64,000 nt of DNA from Anisakis pegreffii. Its lineage: Eukaryota > Nematoda > Chromadorea > Rhabditida > Anisakidae. Shown here in pieces: positions 1 to 11,609 of this stretch. Every line of letters starts with the position of its first letter. The stretch's first letter is position 1. Where the stretch lies: contig JAPYMA010000799.1 in the NCBI GenBank assembly GCA_035041965.1, forward strand, positions 1 through 64,000, written 5' to 3'. A program made the translations under genes and the position numbers. Under the pieces are notes generated by a model. It was given only the letters and a program-made list of their open reading frames with translations. It was not told where the DNA came from and ran no database searches.

Positions 1-330
1 TTATCTTTTCTTTGTTATAATGATTAGATCTGTTATTTTTGTGCATTGAATTTATATACAAATGCATCCGTCAGAAACAATATTTTTTAATGTTGATGAT
101 CCTAGTAAATACATATACCTTGTATATTTCACATAATAATTATAAAATAATTTGATTGTAGTGTTACATGTGGAACTTGTTTCGAATTAACCTAAAATTA
201 TATGTGCTGTGATATATTTTACGTACAATGTGATCTACTTTATAAACTATAAGCTATCAGCAAATACTCATTAAGAGTATATTTGCAAGAACATTACATA
301 CGTAACGATGTTATTTGTTCTTCATCTAGG

Positions 331-472
331 GCAGGGTTTCTAAACCGGAGGTGCATGACGGCATGCCAGGGGACGTGAGAGAGGGTGGCGTGAGTGACGG
401 GTGTGGAAGGGGTTGCGGGGGCATCTTAAAATTTTCTAGGGTGTGCACGATACAAAGAGGTTCAGAAGCACC
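331..472. mobile_element. Degenerate hAT-type MITE copy
   Basis: The left end reads CAGGGTTTCTAAAC and the right end is close to GTTCAGAAGCACC, the diverged inverted ends of a CAG-TTCTCAAC element. The GC-rich interior, with runs such as GTGAGTGACGGGTG and GGGGTTGCGGGGG, resembles the reverse complement of the intact copy at 44195-44427. Flanks CATCTAGG (323-330) and CATCTAAG (473-480) match at 7 of 8 positions, as expected of an aged 8-bp target duplication. It is too short to encode transposase, so it is non-autonomous. Confidence 0.55.
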
Positions 473-1028
473 CATCTAAGGCCAGAACCGGTGGACGGCT
501 CTGCATTTATGATCGTCTTCTTCTGTAACGACTACGCTCTCCGATTAAACGACTTTTCGATTACGACTTCTGCGTTCCCATCACCTTAACGAAGCAACAG
601 TGTGATGATATGGATGCCTGCTTGCATTGTGCAAGTCTCGAATTGTTGCTATGCGATATCCACTGACTGTTGATGTCCTCATTCAAACGCCGACACGTCT
701 CACTATAAGTAAGCTGTGAGCTTTATGAAGTTTAGTGAATGTTTATTTATTCGCTTCTTCAGCAGTCATTTTTATCAGCTATCAATTCGAACTGCTCATC
801 ACAATTCGAATGCATCTGTTGAAACGAAGTGATGAATTTTATTGGAATATAAACAGTATTATACAATACTCGTATATGCATACAATACTTTGCTTTGTGC
901 TTTTTCAAGCAAATTTGTTGAAGAAATGAACGGCTGAGCAACATCACATGAATAATATCATCACAATACGGCAATTGTAATACACTGAACAGAACGATAA
1001 TAACTGTGAAGAACGATAATGATGATAT

Positions 1029-1029
1029 C

Positions 1030-1075
<46 letters not shown>
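1029..1075. repeat. (AAT)n microsatellite
   Basis: A nearly pure AAT/ATA run sits just beyond the PINK-1 stop codon. It is probably in the 3' UTR or just downstream. Confidence 0.85.
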
Positions 1076-1076
<1 letters not shown>

Positions 1077-1079
1077 GAT

Positions 1080-4000
1080 TCAGCGATCCATGGAAAAATA
1101 TTTTAACGATGCCAACGTGTGCTCTCTATTCAGTCTTGATAAAAACGTGGCTCGTAACTGTAAATGAAATGAAATTAGTATGATAAGTATTACATTGTGA
1201 ATTCATCATTTCGGCCATTCCTTCTGAGAATCGTGAAGTTACTTTGATAAAGTAATCATAATAACAATAACAATGATAACAATAATAGCAATAATAACAA
1301 CAATAATAATAGTAGCAATAATAACAAATTAAAAAGTTTAAATTCTACTTTAACAATAAGACAAATAACTTCGAAGGATGCAATAAGTTACTTGTAATTC
1401 CGCAGCACTGATCGTTTTTTTACCCGATTCAACGGGACGTTTAGCAAGAATTGTTTCGGCTGTATACAACAAGACTAAGTCATCAAGTCGTGATTCGTAG
1501 CTTGCACGTAACTGAAGTAATAATGGACATGTAATGGTAATAAATAATGAAATGATATGCAAATGACTAACAAAAGACCTACTAAGCTGAACAGTTTGCT
1601 CGTTTCTTTTCGTTCATTCTCCGAATCAGCGCTTTTCGGCATGATCATTGTTGATTCGTTGAGCAATGATTGCTGCAGCAGTTCGTTATCACCGCATCGA
1701 AACAACGATACACACAGAACGTTCGCTGCTACTCGTGGATCCGGTCGCTGGAAGCGTACAAAAGTAAATTACAAACTAAAATTATAACAAACGAACAAGA
1801 ACTATTACAAACATGTGTGAGTATTCCCTTCATAAAATAGCTTCGTTGGAATTATTGTCACTGATGCTTCTTATTGTTTCGAAATGGTGTACTTCAGATA
1901 GACTGTTTAGATCATTGGTTATTTTAGAACAACAACACAATAGGTTACTTTCATTAGAGTTTGATGTTGGGGGTTTAAACTCGAAATGAGCAACTTTAAG
2001 TTCGATCTTAGTTTTGTAAATTAAATCTTTCGTTTGGTGTCTTTTAAAGAAACAACAACGAGACTGATACTGCGCAAATTGTTGTGTTACCTAGAACAGT
2101 TACGGTAATCTAAATTACACGAGTACTATCATCATCATCATCAGTATTTTACAGTTATTGCAATATGCACATATACACATTAGTTATTTCTTCTTATTTT
2201 TTATTGTTCTGAGTTGTTGCTTTCGATGTACTCATTTTTATGATAGAGTATGAATGTAGTAATATGTGCGTATGTACCTCTGTTGGATCACATCTTAACA
2301 TTTCTTTGATTAGTGTTTTGATTGCGCAAGGAAGTTGCTTTGGGAGTTCAGGCAAATCCTGCTCAGCATACGCACAACTCTTCAGACGACTATAAAATGG
2401 GTTTGTTCTGAAACGATGCATTTATTAACAAATCAAGTGAAATTTCAAGCAATCCACCAGAGAATTCTTCAGTTCCAGTTTTCTTCCTCTAATCTCCAAT
2501 CTATGCGTGAATCTAAGCTTAATATTCTCGCCAGAATTTTATCGATCGATAGGTCACTCAGACGGTGCAGGCAGTTTACTAATCATAACCAGATAATGCA
2601 GAAAGATACAAAGAGAAGAGCACTACAGCAATAAATCCATATACGTAAGTGTATGTACCTGGTATAAATTTCATAACCTAGTGTAGCGGCAGCCCAAAGA
2701 TCGGCCATTCGGAAGTTGACGTACTGGTTTGGACCAGGACGTGCGTTACGGATCTGAACTACTGAATGTGTGTCTAAACTTTGTTTTTGTTTAGCATCTT
2801 CAGCATGCTTTACATTTTATATGAACACAACATTTCATACTCTGCTCACGAACTGATACAGTTTCTATTGACGAGATTAATGAATCTGGTTGTCTTTCCA
2901 CATGAAATGTTCTTATAAATATTTGTTTAGCTACAATAAGGTGGGAAATGGGTAGGGGTTTGACGTCCATATTTGTGTAACAGTGTTTTCAAGGTGTTTG
3001 TTTGATCACAAGAAATTAATTCTTTTCATATAATAGACAAATTTTCGGTGGCAAACTTTATGATAAATAAATCAGTTTCTTCCAAATTTGCTGTTGGAAA
3101 GCAATGGATAATGAGAGGAGAGTGGAACTGTGGTTAGATGGATTGTTGGAGGGAGGAAATGAGATGTTCAAAGAAGGTGCCGAATGCAAGACTATGACAA
3201 ATAAGTAAGTGAAAGATAGTAGCAATCAACGAACTTCTGGTGCTCTCAACGCCAAATTTCCACCCAGATCGATTGTATTGTCCGGATATGCGACTGTCCA
3301 AGAATCAGTCGCAAGTGCACACCCGAAATCACTTACCACCAAATGGGGAACGTCTTCTTCAAATAAGAATTACGTGTTCAGTGTACCTACTTGGCACTTC
3401 AATAATTATGAGTATAATAACATTAACGACTAATAATACACGAACCTGGTGAATCAAAATCAAGAAGTATATTATCGGATTTCATATCGCGATGACTGAT
3501 CATATTTTCATACAAGAAAACGATTGCTTCAAGTAATTGAGCAAACAGAACACGTGCACTCCAGAGATTACGTTTCACCGTCAGTACATACTCACGTAAT
3601 GTCATTCGATACCTTCAAATTCTTATTATCTATTCATTAATCCATCAACATATATTTTTACCGAGGATAGGTAATATTTTTTAAATAATTCTTGTAAACA
3701 ACACATTATTTGTGGGACGAGGAGGGGAGAGTGAGCATATGCTCTTAATGGAAAACTACGGATTTACCAAGTGGTTTTTGTTTTTTTTCTTTTTTTAATT
3801 GTGAGAGGTTTTGCTTAAGAATGTGATAATATAAACATACACTGACCGTTTCATAACAATGAATAAAGTCTTGGGTTCCTCAATAATTAACTGATAAAAA
3901 TTAGCGTTTGGTAAAGCTTCTGGATAAAGTGAGCGTGCATCACTCAGTATCGGCATTCGATCCGTGAATGCTGTATAAATCTTGATAATATTTGGATGAC

Positions 4001-4138
4001 TTTTTGGTAGTATTCGTAATCTGTAATTGAAGTTTTATTTATATACAGAAATTTAATTCATACGTATATATTCATCCGTTTATTTATTGCTTATTTATGA
4101 AACAATTTTATTTCTCTCTCTCTCTCTCTCTCTATATA

Positions 4139-4213
<75 letters not shown>

Positions 4214-5801
4214 TTCAAAAGTTTAATCAAACTAACACTTAAATTTTGGAATAAAAATTCACTTCGGTAAATATTTTCCAAGAATTTTGTCCGCATTTTT
4301 GAACGGTATTAGTTCTGGGCCCATATCGATCCATAATAATCGTTCGGGTGCATCAAATTGATAATTGAACATTATTTTTAGTGCTAACGGATATATCTAT
4401 GGTAACAAAAATAAGAATCAATAATAAGAATATATTATATTAACAGTAATAATAATATCATTTCTATTGGTAACACCTATTGCGCTACGTTGAGTCATAA
4501 GGAATCAAGGTTATCTTTTCTGAACTCTTTGAAATAATATTAATAATACTAATAAAAGTAACTAACAACAAGTGGATCATTATTATACGAAGGGTTATTT
4601 TCGGATTGTTTTTCCATTTCAATTGTTTTGCTATTATCTTTATCATTTGAAAGTGAATCGCTACGATTCCTTAAACGTAGCTCGTAAACGGCTGCGTGAC
4701 ATCCACAAGCTATATTACTACCTGAAAATAACACTGCTATTGTAGGTCTTATCTATTGGCCGATTAGTGCTCAGTGGATATTCACTTTTCTCTACAGCAA
4801 CGAAAACGACGTTTTTCTTATATACTGACAGTTCTTTGAGTCAGAGAGACTCGTACTTTACATTGAAGAACACAAGGAACGTTATCAGTTATACTACAGT
4901 TTACATGATTTTCTTCAAATCAGGACTGGCTCAAAGAAGGAAACACCTTATCGTGACACAAATTGTTATGAGCACCAACTAGTTAATGTGCGTTATTTCA
5001 TTCGTACTTATGCATTCAGAACAGCATTTGCAATGGCAATAATAATATTATTAATAATAGTTATTGTAAGGAGAAAATATAAATGAACAGTATTCTTTTC
5101 ATTGTTAATGAAGTTATAATTAATACCGATAACGTATGCGTCCAATTGTGCAGGAAGTTCGTCATCTGATAAATTTGGATTGTATCGAATGTTTGTGAGA
5201 AATAATTGCTGAAAGAGCAAACAAACTATATTGTGTAAATTCTCTTCTAATTTCTTTTCTGGCAAATTTGCTTCAGTTACTAATGATATGACTGTCACTA
5301 TCATTAACAATAGCATTATTAAGAATGCTATTATTTGGAGCAATACTGTTTTTATTGTTACCTTGATTCGTTCAAAAATATTTTCAGGTGAGCTGCTGTC
5401 TGAGAGGATAAACCAGGCTCGGAAACGAGCATTTCGATGCGCTCGTTCGTTGTATCTTAATCGATTGTGATCAAGAACCGAAAACGGACGTACGATGGCT
5501 CGAGTTCGGACACCACGAAAGATTAGACGCATCTGCAGATTACAGGTTGCATTGAAGGTATCTTTGTGAATGCACTGCTATTAATTGCTCAACGAACAAC
5601 GTGACGACGTACCGTTTGCAAGAGACCTCTTGTTGTGGATGATTTCGATAGAACCTTTCTGGCGAATGTAATCGCGGTCATTTGCGGATGACTTTTGTAA
5701 ACAGCAATAGCTTTAAGAAGGCTTGGCGCTCGATTGTTCAAACGAAATAATACTTGCTTGCTTAACCAAAATGCTGCACGTGCGTAACGTCGAAACGACA
5801 T
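1080..5801 (-). CDS. pink-1: PINK-1, PTEN-induced kinase 1 orthologue (mitochondrial Ser/Thr kinase)
   Basis: Twelve minus-strand exons join in phase: 5801-5613, 5532-5127, 4721-4567, 4396-4263, 4020-3847, 3612-3446, 3356-3235, 2753-2659, 2407-2278, 1747-1583, 1511-1392 and 1157-1080, giving about 644 aa (human PINK1 is 581, C. elegans 641). The Arg-rich N-terminus fits a mitochondrial presequence. A hydrophobic helix lies near residues 124-147. Kinase landmarks are ACGCHAAVYEL (P-loop region), LALKIMF (ATP lysine), HRDMKSDN (catalytic loop), VVSDFGCAL (DFG) and LRAPE. The C-terminal extension keeps RVAANVL and ends in a helix like human PINK1. The ATG at 5801 is used because the upstream in-frame codon is GTG. 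Known family role: it senses mitochondrial damage and phosphorylates ubiquitin and Parkin. All catalytic residues are present. A 153-nt in-frame GT...AG segment spans the membrane helix (see findings). The identification is firm. Confidence 0.95.
4112..4210. repeat. (TC)n/(TA)n compound microsatellite in a pink-1 intron
   Basis: A CT-dinucleotide run passes into a long TA run inside the intron between the exons ending at 4263 and starting at 4020. It is the first of three long intronic TA arrays in the window. Confidence 0.9.
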
Positions 5802-7311
5802 CACTTCACTGGTGATGATGATAACACTTCACTGATGATCACAGAAATCAAATTTCGTTGGTCGTCACATTTACTTTGTATTAGCAATTTGGCAACAAAA
5901 AAAAGAAAGTCATAATTATTTTAGCTAACTAGTTCGCAGTGATTTATGTGTTCAAATCTCATTTAATTTATCTCCCAATTCGTTCAGCTATGTTGACTTA
6001 TTAGTTTCGTTTTCTTTTTTGGAATTTTCACATAAAATTTTTGATATTATTCGCGAAACTTGATTGTCTTCATGGAATATTAAAATAACGACACTAATGA
6101 ATAAGAATAATGAAAGGATGATGTATAAATGGTGCGTTATAGAGGAAAAGAAAAAGATATTAATTATGCCCTGTGGCATAAGAGTGCAGTTTAGAATGGT
6201 GTGTGTGTGTGTGACATACTATTGCACAGTTACTTTCGATTGTGATCTGCTGCTGTTGCTGCCGCTATCGCTCGATCAATGTAAACAACTAGAGAGCATT
6301 GGCTAGTGCTTTTTATAGTTTGTGCTAGTTGTAAAGTATTGCCTTGTTGTTGTTATTATTACATATGATCATGTTTTTTTATTATTAAAATTATTTGAAA
6401 AGGAATAAAAATTGAAAAGAAGGGAATGATAACGGACTGGAAGAAATCAACGAACGTGTTTGTTTTATAATGAACTGACTGGCTGGTTGTGCTGATGCAG
6501 CAATAGCACAAGTAGCACGCAACGAGCAGTTTAATCAACAGTTCTATTGTAGTTTTTCATTTGTTTGTTTTACAGATGAATATTCATTGAATTGTGTTAT
6601 TCCTTGGAAATTCATTTCACTTTACAACAACAATTGTATTACTTTCAAATCATCACGTACATCTTAAATCGTATTATTTCTTTCTCATTGTTGTTGCTCT
6701 TCATCTTCCCGTATCACATCGTTCGAGTGTAGTTATTTGATTATTTATTCATTTGTTGCAATAAACATACACTTTAAGCAATAATAATTTTCCATCGATG
6801 ACTTCAAAATTATAGTCGAATCCCTTCTGAAAATTAATTATTATTGTTATTATTATTGTTTTTATCATTTCTATTATTACTATTATTATTGTTATTATTA
6901 TTACTTTTATTGTTATTATTATTTATTATTATACCTCTATTATTATTATTATCTCTTTTATCATTATTATTATTATTATTTCTATTGTTATTATTATTTC
7001 TATTATTATTATTTCTATTATTATTGTTATTATTATTAATTATTATCATTATTATTATTAAACATCGAGGAATAGAATCAACAGTGCACTGGCCGACCAC
7101 ATCAATACGGCTTCATTCTTTTAAAAATTTATTCAATAACCAATTTAGAATTTTACTATTGTTGCTTTCATCAGTGATGGTAACACTAAGCAATGAAATT
7201 CATTACAATAGCCAGTGCCTTAGCAACAACGATTCATTGACGCGATTGGCCACTATATTTTTGATTCATCTTCTCGGTGTGGTAGTAATAATAATAATGA
7301 TAATAATAATA

Positions 7312-7342
<31 letters not shown>

Positions 7343-7714
7343 TAATGATAATAAATTTTCAGAAGAGATTCAGTTGTAGTTGTTAAGTCATCGTTCCAAA
7401 ATTGTTATTTCTAGTGTTGTTGTTATTATTGCTATTGTGATCATCATTCGTAGATCATTACTAAATTTTCAATCGTCATTTTATAAGTGTTCTTGTTATT
7501 ATTAATATTATGACTATAATTATTGTAATTGTTATTATTGATATTGTTGTTATTTTGATGTCGTTATTATTAAAGTATTATCCCTTTATTGCTAAGAATA
7601 CAAGTAAATTACTCAAATGAATTTGTGTTTCATTAAAGGTAAATCATTGAACTGACAACAACAACTCCATCAGTAAATAATATCAACTAACAAAAATCTA
7701 TTATAACAGTAACA
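5802..7714. other. Divergent intergenic region between pink-1 and the aldolase
   Basis: About 1.9 kb separates the two divergently transcribed genes, so both promoters should lie here. It contains a short GT run near 6200 and a long TTA-rich array at 6838-7062 that creates spurious poly-Leu/poly-Asn reading frames. No coding exon or defined element was recognised. Confidence 0.6.
6838..7062. repeat. Degenerate (TTA)n array
   Basis: About 225 bp of imperfect TTA/TTG/TTC triplets. Its apparent poly-Leu (plus) and poly-Asn (minus) proteins are artefacts of the triplet repeat. Confidence 0.85.
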
Positions 7715-9278
7715 ATGGGTTTCGATGCGAAAACTTTTGAAGATGAAACCAAAACGATACATTTCGATGTGAATCAGGTGGAAGAGGCTGTCAAGAGATT
7801 TACCGAAAAGGCAAAATCGCTTGTGAATGATGTATGTTCAAATCGTATTTTTAGTCAATAGATGTGAGCATTTTGATTGGTCAACAATAAAGTGATGGGG
7901 TTAACTGTGGTGGTAATGATAATGGGTGCGGTAATGATTAACAGCTGTGTTCATTTCAGAAGAGTGAACTGACGAAAATAATCGGTCATATTGATTTAAC
8001 AACCTTATCAGGTGATGATACCGATGAACGAGTGCAAAATCTTATCGATAAAGCTGTTAAGCCCATACCAAATGTAAGGGTGTGTCTGCATTGTTGATTA
8101 ACGCTCTGTGGAGTATTTTGAGTCGAATCCCTTTTTCTTTGCAAAAATAACAAAGTTATCACTTTAACAATAGCAATGATGATAATAACATCAGTATTTG
8201 CCAGGATGCCAAAGTGCAGTGTGCGGCCATCTGCATCTACCCGGCTCGTGTAGCGAACGCGAGAAAATACATATCGACGAAACATGAAAAAATGAGAATA
8301 GCAACTGGTGAGGCGCATCATTTTTGTTAAAATCTGTTATAATTATTTATGTTTATTACTTTCAAGTAGCGGCTGGCTTCCCTTCGGGTCAGTACCGTTT
8401 GGAAAGTCGTGTTCTCGAAGTGAAATTAGCTGTCGAAGATGGCGCGGACGAGGTTGATATCGTTATCAATCGAGCTGCGGCTTTGGAGCAAAACTGGAAA
8501 TGTTTGTATTTATTATTGTTATTATTATTACTATTTTTATTTTTGCTATCATTATTATTATTGTTTATTATGATTGTAACTGAGTGTTATAATCGCTATA
8601 ATAATAGATAATAATACTAACAACATTGTCTAATAGCTGTGAGTTTTACTGGATAATGAATGCAGGATTGTACTCCTAAATGAATTAAATGTTATGAATT
8701 GAGGTGTTCATGATGAAATAAATCAGTTTAAAGAAAATTGTCAGAAGAAAGCGCATTTGAAGTCAATTTTGGCTACTGGTGAATTGCAGAATTATGAAAA
8801 TATTTATAAGGCCAGTTGGGCGGCGATGCTTGCCGGTACTTATTTACTTGATCGTTTATGTAGCATTTATTTGTGTATTATTGATTGATACAACAAATAA
8901 CAAAGTTACTGTTAGTGACAGTCATACTGATATTTAAGGAAGTGATTTCATAAAGACGTCAACGGGTAAAGAAACTGTGAACGCTACCCCACAAGTAGCG
9001 TATGTGATGTGTTCAGCAATTAAACGTTACTTTGATCTTACCGGTATGCTCATATAATATATTTTATTATTGTTATTATTAGTTTAATTGTAATATTAAC
9101 GAAGGTTTTTGCAGGAAAACGTGTAGGTTTCAAGCCAGCTGGTGGTTTAAAAAACGCGTTAGACGCGTTGACCTATCGTGTTATCGTAGAGGAATTGTTA
9201 GGTAAGGAATGGTTGAACGCAGACTTGTTTCGTTTTGGTGCGAGCAGTCTTCTGGATAACGTTCTGAAGGCTATTTGA
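7715..9278 (+). CDS. Deoxyribose-phosphate aldolase (DERA/DeoC)
   Basis: Seven exons join in phase: 7715-7831, 7960-8073, 8205-8307, 8367-8501, 8704-8835, 8939-9043 and 9115-9278, giving 289 aa (human DERA is about 318). The enzyme reversibly cleaves 2-deoxyribose-5-phosphate to glyceraldehyde-3-phosphate and acetaldehyde in deoxynucleoside catabolism. Visible landmarks in order: HIDLTTLSGDDT, CAAICIYPARV, VAAGFPSGQY, GADEVDIVINR, HLKSILATGEL, DFIKTSTGKE with the Schiff-base lysine near residue 205, and VGFKPAGGLK. The exon at 8704 was placed by restoring the frame before DEINQF. The acceptor is AATTGAG, weaker than average. The protein is a little shorter than the vertebrate enzyme but all active-site blocks are present. 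The C. elegans counterpart is, from memory, F09E5.3. Confidence 0.95.
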
Positions 9279-10321
9279 TTTCTACGGATAGGTTTTGAAT
9301 TGTTTTGTTGTTGTTTTCATTGAGGTTTTTAATATTATTATTACTAATGTAATTGTTGCTGTGGTTATGATTGATTTCAGTTTTTTGCTACAGTGAAAGT
9401 TTTCATGTGTGTAATTTCAGGTTCTCTTTCAATTCATTTCTCTTTACCGGTTCTCTTATTTCAGTTCTGCTTTTATTACTGTTATTATTATTATTCCTAG
9501 TGTAATTGTCATTATTATGATATTAAACGCTTGTTTATTCAGTGCCTGAATGGCTTTGTTCTAATGATTTGATTTCATTCATATTGCCTTTTTTCATTGG
9601 TGTTTATTCACTCATTTTTTAATGTCTTTATGATTGTTATGAGTCGTATCAGTATCGTCGTTGTCATCATTCAAAAAATGCGAATTCTGAAATTTCGTTT
9701 TCGCGTGTATCAACAGCCGTCCACCTGAGCTGTTGCTGTTGTTGTTGTTGATTTATTGTGACAACTTTTAAGTGCCGATTTGTTTTTTAGTTAATTGATT
9801 TCTGATTTTGTTCGTGGACATATCAATTAAAATATCTATGTGCCACATAAACTTGATACTTCCAATTTATTTCAGCAAATTTGGAGATTTTTTTGGCTCG
9901 TTCGAATCGACCGAAAACATATTTGCAATAGAAAAGCGAATGAATGTTTTACGCAGTGCTTACACCACACTTTTATACAGATTCAAACATTTCATTATTA
10001 TCTCTAATAATAACTGAATACTTATTAAATCCAGAATTGAAACAGAAGCATTGAAACTCGCCAATCTTACAATTGAAGATGCACGACTGTTTACGAATTG
10101 ATAGTAATTGATTGCCTTGGTTAAGCATTTTTGGAAGCAAATATTTTGCTTAGCCATCATCTTCCATCAGTTTTCGATATTTATGCGTTGAAGGTTGAAT
10201 TTTTGAAATGTTTACGAACAAATTTTTTGATGAACATTCTTCTTCAACCGAATTTTTGATTAGCATTCTGAGGTATTCATCGATGCGTTTTCGCGTTTGA
10301 TCAGTAAGAGGATATTCAGGA
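9279..10321. other. Intergenic region
   Basis: About 1 kb of T-rich sequence between the aldolase stop and the PYROXD1 start, with short TTA and TTG triplet runs. It should hold the 3' UTR of the former and the promoter of the latter. Nothing else was recognised. Confidence 0.5.
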
Positions 10322-11522
10322 ATGAGTACGTCAAAGAAAGCGTGCAGTAGCACCGAGTATGTGATCGTTGGTGGGGGCATTGCGGCAGTGTGTTGTGCCG
10401 AAGAGATACGCTCGATCGACTCAAACGCTCCGATCACTTTAATCACTGCTACACCCTTACTCAAAGTTGTCACCAATCGTCTCCTGGTGCGTTCGTTTCT
10501 TTGCTAATTGTCTTCTTTTCATCTGTTTGCAAACTAATGGTACGATGGATTGTTTGATGAGAACAGTTTCCTCGCGTGTAATTAGAAACTGACTTTGTTT
10601 TTTCTTGTTTTTTTTTGTGAAGCAAAAATTTCGTAAAGTTTATTGATGAGCACAGAATGGGAGGATATTAGCAATAAGTAAGAGGTAGAGCAGTTGGAGA
10701 GGAATGATTCTTGTTCAGATCGGTCAACTCACAGAGTCATTTGATGTGTGCGAGAAGGAGGCGAGCAGCACGTTTACGAACGAGACAAATATTAAAATTA
10801 TTACCAATAAAGTTGTCCAGTGGAACGCCAAGCAAAAGGTTCATTTATTTGATTTGATTACGTTTCGAAATTTATTTCCTACTAAGCAAAGTAATGCAAA
10901 ACCTGATTCTATAGTGAAAATGAAGACAGTTATTGGCGCAGATTTGTTGATGCAACGAGCATACAGCATACGGGTCGGTTCGAACGTACTACTCACCGCT
11001 AATTCAAAACCGGAATCTGATTATGCGTCTGAGTCTGAATCTAGGTTAAAACCTGAATATTGCAACGCAAAAACAACCACCATAAGGCGATTGAACTTTT
11101 CTCTCACATCATACGAATAATTATAATTGCAGTTTTGACCTAAAATAATACACAGTTACTTAATAGTGATCATATTGAACATTTTCTTATGGCTTTCAAT
11201 CGAGAAAAATATAAAATTCTAAATGAAATTGAAGAATCTGAAAACAGAAAGTGGTGATGAAATAAGCTATGATAAGTTGTGTATCGCGACCGGTGGTCGT
11301 CCCAAGCATCGTTGGTGTCATCCGCAAATCATCTCAATTCGTGACACCGAAACACTTGATCGATTACGGGATAAAATGAAGAACGCAAAGCGTATTGTGG
11401 TCGTTGGCAATGGAGGTATTGCCACTGAAGTTGTGTTAGTTCCATTTTTATTCAAGTCATATTCTTTTACTTCCAGTTTCAGTGTAAGCCTAAGTATCAA
11501 GTCAATCCAATGCTTAATAAAT

Positions 11523-11609
<87 letters not shown>

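Larger units (their letters stand above)
1..1079. other. Intergenic region, left edge of window
   Basis: No gene is called here. The segment holds a degenerate hAT-type element (331-472), an (AAT)n run at about 1029-1075, and two short minus-strand open stretches (about 570-690 and 760-1020) with some cysteine codons. Neither stretch could be joined to convincing exons. The 3' UTR of the PINK-1 gene should lie at the right end, since that gene is transcribed leftward. Confidence 0.5.

Noticed and set aside
759..1031. Minus-strand frame with a signal-peptide-like start and cysteines, plus an open stretch at about 570-690 (CRRLNEDINSQW)
   Set aside because: The start is TTG, not ATG, and I could not join the two stretches in phase. 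It may belong to a small secreted gene but the support is too weak.
6844..7386. 180-codon plus-strand frame rich in leucine and isoleucine, and the facing poly-Asn frame
   Set aside because: Produced by the TTA/AAT triplet arrays; no splice context or recognisable domain.
10839..11120. Continuation of the second PYROXD1 exon as a 138-codon frame
   Set aside because: Conserved family sequence requires splicing at 10838 to 11235; the extra frame matches nothing in PYROXD1.
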